Assembly: GCA_959606705.1 (NCBI GenBank)
Contig: CAUHLX010000052.1
Coordinates: 1-11,781, forward strand
Direction: 5' to 3'
DNA: 11,781 nucleotides
Source: an uncultured Bacillota bacterium
GTDB taxonomy: Bacteria > Bacillota > Clostridia > Peptostreptococcales > Anaerovoracaceae
The notes below the pieces were generated by a model that was given only the letters and a program-made list of their open reading frames with translations, had not been told where the DNA came from and searched no databases. Made by a program: the position numbers and the translations under genes. Shown here one piece after another: positions 6,332-11,781 of this stretch; position 1 is the first letter of the stretch; every line of letters starts with the position of its first letter.

Positions 6332-6729
6332 TGATCGACCTGGCAAGCGTGAGAGACTGGCTCAAAACCTTCGGGGTGGGCCAGTTTTTCTATATTGGGA
6401 AATTGGATGCAAAGAAAAACAAATCCGTTGGTGTCTACCAAAGGAAGCTATCCGGCCAGCCTCGCGTGGCGCTGGGTGGGATCGGCTGTACAAGGTACGA
6501 CGTAAAGTCGATCTCTGTGCTGATCCACTGGAACCAAAACGCTAGGGAAACGGAAGCGGCGGCTCAGGAGTTCTTTGAGAAGCTGCGGGCCGCGCAGGAT
6601 GTGAAGATCGGGGGCGTGCCCGTACACATCCTTTCGTTGGAAGTTCCGGAGCCGGTGGACGTCGGAACAGATGATAGTGGCGTATACGAGCGCGTGATCT
6701 GGTTTGATTTGTACTATGAGAGGAGATGA
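6331..6729 (+). CDS. Minor capsid / tail terminator-like protein (Minor_capsid_3-like)
   Basis: ATG 6331 overlaps the stop of the gene before by one base (TGATG), and AAGGTG at 6317-6322 is at proper spacing. The result is 132 residues, with GTG 6328 as a minor alternative. A helix at the start ('LASVRDWLKTFGV') is followed by strands 'FFYIGKLD', 'RVALGG', 'KSISVLIHW', a helix 'NARETEAAAQEFFEKLRAA', and strands 'VPVHILSLE' and 'VIWFDLYYE'. This alternating fold is that of tail terminator proteins (lambda gpU/HK97 gp9 class), which cap the finished tail tube and dock it to the head. The position immediately before the tail tube gene agrees. TGA lies four bases before the next ATG. Confidence 0.75.
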   Translation: MIDLASVRDWLKTFGVGQFFYIGKLDAKKNKSVGVYQRKLSGQPRVALGGIGCTRYDVKSISVLIHWNQNARETEAAAQEFFEKLRAAQDVKIGGVPVHILSLEVPEPVDVGTDDSGVYERVIWFDLYYERR

Positions 6730-6733
6730 AAAG

Positions 6734-7183
6734 ATGGCAGCAAAGACAGGGGTATATCCCTGCTATGAAAACCAATTCAAGGTAGGGGACGCAAAAGAAG
6801 GAGCGACTTCCATTGCGGACATGGAGAGCTTTTCCGTCAGCTTCGATAATGGTGTGGAGGAGTGGACGCCGTTTGATACGGAAGGATGGATTCGCAGGTT
6901 GCAGACCTCCAAGGGGATCACGATTTCCGTAGCAGGAAAGCGGAATGTGGGAGATACCGGCAATGATTTCGTGGCTGGAAAGAGTTTCGTGAACGGACGT
7001 GAGACGGAGGGGTATTTCGGCTGGACTTTTCCTGATGGTACCGTCGTCGAGTTCGAGCAGGCAGTCTACAACGTGACCAATGTTGGCGCTGGTGATTCCA
7101 CTGGGGTGGCTCCGCTGGAATTTGATGTACTGAGCAACGGCAAACCGAAAGTAACACTGCCGGGCAACACACCAGCAGCATAG
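6734..7183 (+). CDS. Major tail tube protein
   Basis: The protein is 149 residues from ATG 6734, which has AGGAGATG (6721-6728) before it; an upstream in-frame ATG at 6704 lies inside the previous gene and is less likely. It starts 'MAAKTGVYPCYENQFKV' and is beta-rich throughout: 'MESFSVSFDNGVEEWTPFD', then 'GWIRRLQTSKGITISVAGKR', 'DFVAGKSFVNGRETEGYFGW', 'FPDGTVVEFEQAVYNVTNVG' and 'STGVAPLEFDVLSNGKPKVT'. This is the tail tube pattern of TP901-1/A118-like siphoviruses: subunits stack as hexameric rings to form the DNA conduit around the tape measure. The string 'F...ADMESFSVSFDNGVEEW' and the late 'LEFDVLSNGKP' are the most telling parts. A GC-rich hairpin follows the stop. Confidence 0.87.
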   Translation: MAAKTGVYPCYENQFKVGDAKEGATSIADMESFSVSFDNGVEEWTPFDTEGWIRRLQTSKGITISVAGKRNVGDTGNDFVAGKSFVNGRETEGYFGWTFPDGTVVEFEQAVYNVTNVGAGDSTGVAPLEFDVLSNGKPKVTLPGNTPAA

Positions 7184-7188
7184 GATCA

Positions 7189-7214
7189 GGGGCGGGGAAT
7201 TTCCGCCCTATTTT
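7189..7214 (+). terminator. GC-rich hairpin after the tail tube gene, possible weak terminator
   Basis: GGGCGG (7190-7195) pairs with CCGCCC (7203-7208) around a 7-base loop, and TATTTTA follows. The T run is only four long and is offset by TA, so termination would be partial. Such an element could lower expression of the assembly chaperone and later genes relative to the abundant tube protein. It sits in the 45-base gap before ATG 7229. Confidence 0.5.
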
Positions 7215-7228
7215 AGTGGGAGGCAAAC

Positions 7229-7522
7229 ATGAAAAAAGTAGACATAACCGAAAAACTTAATTTTGAGGAAAATCCGCGGCTTGTGATCCGCGGGGAAGAA
7301 TACGAGGTCAATTCCGATGCAATGGCCATGTTGAAAGTCATGCAATTCATGACGCAGGATGAACCCGGCGCAGACGAGATTGCGGAAGCCTACGAGACCA
7401 TCTTTCCGGAGAAGGAGCGAAAGAAGATTGAAAAGTTGAAGCTAAAGTTTTTGGATTTCACCACGCTGATTCAGGAAGCTGTGATGTTAGTGACAGGGGA
7501 GGGCTCCGGATCGGGAGAGTGA
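7229..7522 (+). CDS. Tail assembly chaperone, N-terminal frame (gpG-like)
   Basis: This 97-residue protein starts at ATG 7229, with GGGAGG (7218-7223) five bases away, and ends at TGA 7520-7522. It opens with charged sequence and a small beta hairpin ('PRLVIRGEEYEVNSDAMAML'), then helices 'AIAEAYETIFPE'-like and 'KKIEKLKLKFLDFTTLIQEAVML', and a Gly/Ser/Glu tail 'TGEGSGSGE'. The size, its place between tail tube and tape measure, and the downstream frame that lacks its own good start fit the two-frame assembly chaperones of siphoviruses (lambda gpG/gpGT). These bind the tape measure and tube protein during tail assembly and are absent from the virion. The first strand motif 'I.GEEYEVNSD' resembles the beginning of single-frame Gp15-type proteins. 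Confidence 0.78.
   Translation: MKKVDITEKLNFEENPRLVIRGEEYEVNSDAMAMLKVMQFMTQDEPGADEIAEAYETIFPEKERKKIEKLKLKFLDFTTLIQEAVMLVTGEGSGSGE
7494..7522 (+). other. Proposed programmed frameshift window of the tail assembly chaperone
   Basis: The shift must occur after the frame-0 stop at 7491-7493 and before the stop of the first frame at 7520-7522. The move needed is +1 or -2. Two sites allow perfect re-pairing. At GAGAG (7515-7519), tRNA-Glu on GAG 7517-7519 can slip back two bases onto GAG 7515-7517 while TGA waits in the A site. At GGGG (7496-7499), tRNA-Gly on GGG can slip forward one base. The first keeps the Gly/Ser linker and then reads Ser-Asp-Asp-Pro-Tyr-Tyr. A choice needs protein data. Confidence 0.6.
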
Positions 7523-7850
7523 TGACCCGTACTACGATCTATTCGAGGACTTTGACCTGATTGTGTCATCGTTTCAAACGCAGTACGGGTTGAGACTTTC
7601 CAGAGACATCCGAGGCATGAAGTGGGATGAGTTTGCGGCGCTGATTTCGGGGCTGGGATCCAAGACGCCGCTTGGAGAAATAGTGGCGATTCGAGCGGAG
7701 GAGGATCGCGACATTCTCAAGACTTTCTCTCCGGCGCAGAGGCGGATCCGCAGCGAGTACAGGAACCGCAGAGTGAAGAAGGTGCCCCAAAAGAAGACGG
7801 ATGATATATTGGAGCAATTGAAGCAAGCATTCATCCAGATAGCGAAATGA
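7494..7850 (+). CDS. Tail assembly chaperone, C-terminal frame (Gp15-like, T part of gpGT)
   Basis: This frame is open from 7494 (after TGA 7491-7493) to TGA 7848-7850. The conserved-looking part begins at about 7521 with 'DDPYYDLFEDFDLIVSSF', before any start codon. The only usual start is GTG 7563, within 'LIVSSF', and it has no ribosome binding site. The protein continues 'QTQYGLRLSRDIRGMKWDEF' and 'AALISGLGSKTPLGEIVAIR', ending in basic sequence with a final helix 'TDDILEQLKQAFIQIAK'. The Tyr-Gly ... W-[DEK]-[EF]-F-x-A-L-x-x-G-L core is that of phage Gp15-type proteins. The simplest reading is that it is made as a fusion to the upstream chaperone frame by a ribosomal shift. The start given here is the frame limit, not an initiation site. 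The stop overlaps the next ATG. Confidence 0.75.
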   Translation, partial: QGRAPDRESDDPYYDLFEDFDLIVSSFQTQYGLRLSRDIRGMKWDEFAALISGLGSKTPLGEIVAIRAEEDRDILKTFSPAQRRIRSEYRNRRVKKVPQKKTDDILEQLKQAFIQIAK

Positions 7851-8008
7851 GGGAGGGAACGAAGATTGCATTTGTGAAAGTGAAGTGTAAACAGTGTGGG
7901 CAGACACTGCTTTTGGCGGAATACGTTAAGGGTGAAATTAAATGCCCAAGGTGTAAAACCATAAACCAGTTGAATGTAAAGGTGACAGAGCCTAGAGCCA
8001 CGCCATAG
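7847..8008 (+). CDS. Com-like zinc-finger protein (53 residues)
   Basis: This is a short gene. The frame runs from ATG 7847 (ATGA overlap with the chaperone stop) to TAG 8006-8008. It encodes a four-cysteine finger: C14-K-Q-C17-G and C33-P-R-C36-K-T-I-N, with Cys pairs 15 residues apart. The 'IKCPRCKTIN' signature is that of the Com family, known from phage Mu, where Com binds mom mRNA and opens a structure that hides the start. Com-like finger genes also occur between chaperone and tape measure genes in Firmicutes prophages as far as I recall. The start is uncertain. The strong binding site GGAGGGA (7852-7858) lies after ATG 7847 and would suit in-frame ATT 7865 (6 bases away) or GTG 7874 (15 bases). 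All options keep the finger intact. The C-terminus, 'NVKVTEPRATP', is flexible. No mom-like gene is visible here. Confidence 0.78.
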   Translation: MREGTKIAFVKVKCKQCGQTLLLAEYVKGEIKCPRCKTINQLNVKVTEPRATP

Positions 8009-8047
8009 AGCAGTGAGCCGGCGCCTGCTTTTTAATAGAAGGCAGGT
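8007..8047 (+). promoter_or_regulatory. Competing hairpins that could hide the tape measure ribosome binding site
   Basis: GCCTGC (8023-8028) plus the following T run pairs with GAAG and GCAGGT (8038-8047), a 10-bp stem with three G-U pairs and loop TAATA (8033-8037). The 3' arm contains AAGGCAGGT, the only Shine-Dalgarno-like sequence before ATG 8055. An alternative stem pairs 8007-8013 (AGAGCAG, overlapping the Com-like stop codon) with 8025-8031 (CTGCTTT). The two stems share 8025-8031, so they exclude each other. This looks like a translational switch linked to translation of the upstream gene. Confidence 0.5.
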
Positions 8048-8054
8048 AAGATAA

Positions 8055-10583
8055 ATGAGTGCTGCAAGCGTTGGCCAGATCGGGCTGGATCTGGTGGTAA
8101 ACCAAGGACAGTTTCAAAGGCAAATGAATAGCATCACCAGCATGGCGAAAAAGGCCGGCGCTGTAATTGCCGGGGCATTTGCTGTCAAAAAGATCTTTGA
8201 TTTTGGAAAGGAAGCGATCAACCTTGGGTCCGATCTGACAGAAGTGCAGAACGTAGTGGATGTCACGTTCTCGCAGATGTCTGCACAGGTTGACCAGTTC
8301 GCGAAGGATGCCGCGGCCAGCTTTGGCCTCTCCGAGACAATGGCCAAGAAATACGTGGGTACTTTTGGGGCTATGTCAAAGGCGTTTGGTTTCTCGGAGG
8401 CTGAGGCATACAAGATGAGCACGGCTCTGACGGGCCTGGCTGGCGATGTAGCCTCTTTCTACAACATGTCCCAGGACGAAGCCTATACCAAGCTGAAAAG
8501 CGTGTTCACAGGCGAGACGGAGACACTGAAAGACCTGGGCGTGGTCATGACCCAGAATGCCCTTGACGCCTACGCCATGGCGAACGGGTACGGCAGGACC
8601 ACCGCGGCCATGAGTGAGGCGGAGAAGGTGGCACTGCGGTTTGCCTTTGTACAGGATCAGCTTAGTCTGGCCAACGGAGACTTTGCGCGAACCTCCGGAG
8701 GCTGGGCCAACCAGGTTCGAATTCTACAGCTGCAGATGCAGTCCTTCATGGCTGCGGTCGGACAGGGGTTGATCAATATTTTCACTCCCGCCATCAAGGT
8801 GATCAATTTGCTGATGGGGAAGCTGATCGCGCTGGCCAATCTGTTTAAAGCGTTCACAGAGGCCATTACAGGGAAGTCCGGCGGCGGTGTGAGTTCAGGG
8901 ATGGAGCAGACAGGCGCGGCTGCGGAATCTGCCGCTAGTGGAATGACGGATGCCGGCAGTGCGGCCTCCGGAGCGGCCAAGAAGACCAAGAAGGCCGCGA
9001 AGGAAATCAAGGGGTCCCTGGCTGGATTCGACGAGATCAACGTTTTGCAAAAGGAGCCAGAATCCAGTGATGCAGGTGCCGGTGTGGGGGGGATTGGCGG
9101 AGGAATAGCCGCAGTTGATACCGGAATTGACTTTGGTGCTGGATCTACGGTTAGTCCAGATGTAAATACAGCGGCCAGCAAAATACAGAAGCTCCTCAGC
9201 GGAGTAAAGAGTTGGTATGATAAAAATTTTGCTCCGCTGTTCAAGGGTATTGGAAAAGAACTTAAGCCACAGATTGCCGAGTTTCAGAAAACACTAAATG
9301 GTATCTGGTCTGATATTGGTACACTCGGTGCACCCTTGAAGGCGTGGTTCTTGAATGATTTTACTCCATTCCTACAGCAGTGTGTGATCACCATGGGAGA
9401 GGTGATCGTCGGGCTGTTTGACAGTTTCAATATGGTGTTCTCGGACATCTGGAATATTGTGATCTTTCCTTCGTTCCAGAAGTTCCTAACGGTGGTGCTC
9501 CCTGTATTGACACAGTTCTGCACCGAAGTGGTGGCGACATTTGGGACGCTGTTTGCTGAGGTGAAAGGGATATTCGATCTGATCTGGTCCACCGCGGTGG
9601 CACCGGCACTGTCCCTGATCATGAAGATCTGGTCAGAAGCGTGGGCGACGATCCAGCAGGCATGGAACACGTGGGGCCATCCAATTTTTGATGCGATTCG
9701 GACGGCCATACAGAGCACTGGGGCCGTATTGCAACAGATTTGGACAACGGTTTTACAGCCGGTATGGGAGACCTTCATGCAGACAGTAGACTGGCTCTGG
9801 ACGAATCACCTACAGCCTTTGATGGCAAATTTCCTCGATTTTGTGGGAACGTTTATAAATGGGGCGCTTCGCATTTATAACGAATTTATTCTTCCCGTGG
9901 TCAGCTGGTTCGTGGAGACATTAGGACCACCAATCACAAACATAGTGCAAGGTATTGTCACATTAATCGGAACAGTGGTTGGCGCAGTTGCAGATTATGT
10001 GAATGGCCTAATTACGGTATTTAAGGGGCTGGTCGAATTTATCACAGGTGTTTTTACTGGTGATTGGGGGAGCGCTTGGGAAGGTGTTGTAACGGTTTTC
10101 AAAGGTGTCTTTCAGGCAGTGACTGGTATACTAAAGGGAATCGTTAATAGTGTAATTGATCTGCTGAACATGATGATAAGAGCTGTTATAAAAGGGATTA
10201 ATTATGTAATCGGAAAGCTGAATTCCCTTAGCTTTGACGTACCGGACTGGATTCCGGGGGTAGGCGGCAAATCTATCGGGTTCAATATCCCTGAAATAGG
10301 TTCATACCAGATCCCTAAATTGGCTACCGGCGCAGTGATCCCGCCTAACTCGGAGTTCCTGGCTATGTTGGGAGACCAGAGGAGCGGCAGAAACCTGGAG
10401 GCTCCGGAAGGGCTGATTCGTCAGATTATGCGTGAGGAAATGGCTGGACTTGGGGGCGGAGATATTCATATTACCATCGAGGCAAGCGCAAACGAAGGGC
10501 AGCTGATCCGGTATCTAACGTACAAGATTAAACAGGAAGATAATCGAAAAGGAAAGGTATTGATTCGAGGAGTGACAGTATGA
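8055..10583 (+). CDS. Tail tape measure protein
   Basis: This 842-residue protein starts at ATG 8055, with AAGGCAGGT (8039-8047) before it. It would set tail length and pass through the tube at infection. The N-terminus (1-50) has a short hydrophobic stretch 'AGAVIAGAFAVKKIF'. Residues 50-265 form the conserved TP901-type tape measure region with 'SEAEAYKMSTALTGLAGDVA' and 'GETETLKDLGVVMTQ'. Residues 272-360 are a Gly/Ala/Ser-rich linker with a Lys-rich patch (308-319) and 'SLAGFDEINVL'. Residues 375-620 hold helical repeats with regularly spaced Trp/Phe. Residues 620-720 are strongly hydrophobic ('NIVQGIVTLIGTVVGAVADY') and could insert into the membrane. The last 100 residues, with 'LATGAVIPPNSEFLAMLGDQ', match the usual C-terminus. 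The length fits a tail of roughly 125 nm by the common 0.15 nm per residue rule. The stop overlaps the next start (ATGA, 10580-10583). Confidence 0.93.
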   Translation: MSAASVGQIGLDLVVNQGQFQRQMNSITSMAKKAGAVIAGAFAVKKIFDFGKEAINLGSDLTEVQNVVDVTFSQMSAQVDQFAKDAAASFGLSETMAKKYVGTFGAMSKAFGFSEAEAYKMSTALTGLAGDVASFYNMSQDEAYTKLKSVFTGETETLKDLGVVMTQNALDAYAMANGYGRTTAAMSEAEKVALRFAFVQDQLSLANGDFARTSGGWANQVRILQLQMQSFMAAVGQGLINIFTPAIKVINLLMGKLIALANLFKAFTEAITGKSGGGVSSGMEQTGAAAESAASGMTDAGSAASGAAKKTKKAAKEIKGSLAGFDEINVLQKEPESSDAGAGVGGIGGGIAAVDTGIDFGAGSTVSPDVNTAASKIQKLLSGVKSWYDKNFAPLFKGIGKELKPQIAEFQKTLNGIWSDIGTLGAPLKAWFLNDFTPFLQQCVITMGEVIVGLFDSFNMVFSDIWNIVIFPSFQKFLTVVLPVLTQFCTEVVATFGTLFAEVKGIFDLIWSTAVAPALSLIMKIWSEAWATIQQAWNTWGHPIFDAIRTAIQSTGAVLQQIWTTVLQPVWETFMQTVDWLWTNHLQPLMANFLDFVGTFINGALRIYNEFILPVVSWFVETLGPPITNIVQGIVTLIGTVVGAVADYVNGLITVFKGLVEFITGVFTGDWGSAWEGVVTVFKGVFQAVTGILKGIVNSVIDLLNMMIRAVIKGINYVIGKLNSLSFDVPDWIPGVGGKSIGFNIPEIGSYQIPKLATGAVIPPNSEFLAMLGDQRSGRNLEAPEGLIRQIMREEMAGLGGGDIHITIEASANEGQLIRYLTYKIKQEDNRKGKVLIRGVTV

Positions 10584-10948
10584 TCAAAATAGATGGAACG
10601 ACATACGACGTGCCAGTGATTTCGCTGACCCGCAAAGCAGACTTTTTGGACAAGTATGCCAAACGGACAGAGGATGGTGATATGCAAAGAGAGCTGATAG
10701 GGGTCTATTTCAACTATCAGCTCAAACTGGGAGTAACATTGGATCGGGCAGAGTATCAGCGATTCTGGGACAAGATCACAGAACCGAAGGAGTTTCATCA
10801 GGTCACGTTGCCAGACGAAGGTGGTGAATATACCTTTACGGCCTATGTTTCCAACGTTTCGGATGAACTCCTGCTCCAGGATAGCCACGGAAATACATTC
10901 AAAGGAACCGCTGTAAACTTCACAGCGAAGTCGCCGGCAAGGAAGTGA
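10580..10948 (+). CDS. Small tail protein following the tape measure, unknown family
   Basis: This 122-residue protein starts at ATG 10580 inside the tape measure stop codon, with GAGGAG (10568-10573) as binding site. The sequence is mixed: a beta start 'MIKIDGTTYDVPVISLTRKA', a helix at 20-45, 'YFNYQLKLGVTLDRAEYQRF' with 'WDKITEPKEFHQVTLPDEGG', and beta strands 'YTFTAYVSNVSDELLLQDSH'. The opening 'IKIDGTTYDVPVISLTRKAD' and the strands after residue 70 suggest a compact beta fold such as a distal tail or tail-tip adaptor protein. Its position between tape measure and hub would suit that, but the match is not strong enough to name it distal tail protein. The next gene begins 4 bases after its stop. 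Confidence 0.72.
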   Translation: MIKIDGTTYDVPVISLTRKADFLDKYAKRTEDGDMQRELIGVYFNYQLKLGVTLDRAEYQRFWDKITEPKEFHQVTLPDEGGEYTFTAYVSNVSDELLLQDSHGNTFKGTAVNFTAKSPARK

Positions 10949-10952
10949 AAGT

Positions 10953-11781
10953 ATGGAAAGCAGAGCAGAAATCAGCTTCGGACTGTATGACGTGACCGCG
11001 AAAGACGACGGGACGCCGACTTGCACAGACATACAGCCTTTCATAGATTTGAACCAACTGCAAGAGAATGAGTTGGAGGTGGAGAACTACGCGACCTGCG
11101 AGTGGAATCACTTTGTGCTGGACGGCGCCATGAAATTGTTTCCCGACGAGCCGGAGAAAAAGAACTTCGGGTGGTGGTCCCGCTCCATGAGTGGAGCTGA
11201 TGGGCGTTTCGCTGAGCCGCTGGTATTGACCATTGAGTTCGCAGAGAATCATAGTAGTGTAGGGCTGACATTTCGGTTCCAAGAGTATAGCAATGACTAT
11301 TGCAACGATATGAACATACGATGGTACGACAGTGCTGGCAACCTGATGGCGGATCTGGACTTTGCTCCGGATGCCGCCTATTTCTTTGCCTCCAACCAGC
11401 TGCAGGACTACAGAAAACTGGTGCTGACTTTTCACAGTACCAACCGCCCGCGGCGGTATCTGAAGTTGACAGAGATTTTATATGGCGCGCTGAAAGTGTT
11501 TGGGGAACGGGAACTAATCAATGCCGATGTCCTGGAGGAAATCGATCCGATATCCGGATCGCTCTCAATCAATACTTTGGATTTTCAAGTTCACACCAAA
11601 GACTTTGATATATTGGACATGAATGGGGTCTACTCGATGCTCCAGAAAAAACAGCAGGTAGACGTGACTGAGTATGTGGATGATCAGAAAATTTCTATGG
11701 GAACGTTCTTCCTTGATGAACCCGAAAGTGACAGCAACAATACCACGAAAATGTCCTGCATCGATGCAATTGGCATAATGG
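10953..11781 (+). CDS. Tail hub / baseplate-type protein, 3' end beyond window
   Basis: ATG 10953 follows AAGGAAGTG (10939-10947), and the frame stays open for all 276 codons to the window end. Residues 1-45 look like a connecting segment. Residues 45-180 resemble a beta sandwich of the discoidin or carbohydrate-binding type, with 'WNHFVLDGAMKLFPDEPE', 'GWWSRSMSGADGRFAEPLVL', and a final 'RRYLKLTEILYG', which is typical of that fold's last strand. From about 195, 'ISGSLSINTLDFQVHTKDFD' leads into 'GVYSMLQKKQQVDV...' and 'MGTFFLDEPESDSNNTTKMS'. That is the pattern of the gp27-like hub proteins of siphovirus tails, where a ring joins tube to tip. The protein probably continues for several hundred residues. 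The sugar-binding part would be inserted before the hub part, hinting at receptor contact at the tail tip; this is inference. Confidence 0.78.
   Translation, partial: MESRAEISFGLYDVTAKDDGTPTCTDIQPFIDLNQLQENELEVENYATCEWNHFVLDGAMKLFPDEPEKKNFGWWSRSMSGADGRFAEPLVLTIEFAENHSSVGLTFRFQEYSNDYCNDMNIRWYDSAGNLMADLDFAPDAAYFFASNQLQDYRKLVLTFHSTNRPRRYLKLTEILYGALKVFGERELINADVLEEIDPISGSLSINTLDFQVHTKDFDILDMNGVYSMLQKKQQVDVTEYVDDQKISMGTFFLDEPESDSNNTTKMSCIDAIGIM

Noticed and set aside
7563..7850. Independent gene starting at GTG 7563
   Set aside because: It has no ribosome binding site and would cut into the conserved-looking 'DLFEDFDLIVSSF' segment, so the frameshift product is preferred.
11300..11608. Plus-strand frame of 102 codons near the right edge
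   Set aside because: It is an alternate frame inside the open tail hub gene that starts at 10953; it has no binding site and is Cys/Gln/Arg-rich.

Overview
The window is a stretch of the late structural module of a siphovirus or prophage. All genes lie on the plus strand and are packed head to tail, mostly with ATGA-type overlaps or gaps of a few bases. Strong AGGAGG-like ribosome binding sites, a GC content judged by eye to be moderate, and protein families typical of Listeria A118-like phages (portal, minor capsid protein 2, scaffold, coat, three small minor capsid proteins, tail tube, Gp15-like chaperone, tape measure) point to a Firmicutes host. A gut clostridial host (Lachnospiraceae or Oscillospiraceae type) is the best guess. 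No host chromosome genes, tRNAs, integrase or attachment site are visible, so prophage and free phage cannot be told apart.

Layout. 1-1191: portal protein, cut at its 5' end. 1115-1336: small CxxC protein overlapping the portal gene. 1333-2904: MuF/minor-capsid-2 head protein with an extra JAMM-like C-terminal domain. 2864-3067: small coiled-coil protein. 3068-3228: a non-coding gap holding an intrinsic terminator, a 13-bp perfect tandem duplication and an array of hairpin plus AACTGG units running into the scaffold ribosome binding site. 3229-4834: scaffold and major capsid protein. 4847-6729: five small head-completion and head-tail genes. 6734-7183: tail tube protein. 7229-7850: tail assembly chaperone pair, probably joined by a programmed ribosomal frameshift. 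7847-8008: a 53-residue Com-like zinc-finger gene. 8055-10583: tape measure protein. 10580-10948: small tail protein. 10953-end: a large tail hub/baseplate-type protein cut by the window end.

Together the genes build the procapsid (scaffold, coat, portal, MuF-like protein), close the head (connector and minor capsid proteins), and build the tail tube around the tape measure with help from the frameshifted chaperone. The tip genes begin at the right edge.

The least ordinary signals are RNA-level or cryptic. They are the repeated hairpin array before the scaffold gene, the shift into the Gp15-like frame, the Com-like gene followed by a hairpin that would bury the tape-measure ribosome binding site, and the JAMM-like domain attached to the minor head protein. 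All assignments rest on reading the sequence; no database search was run.
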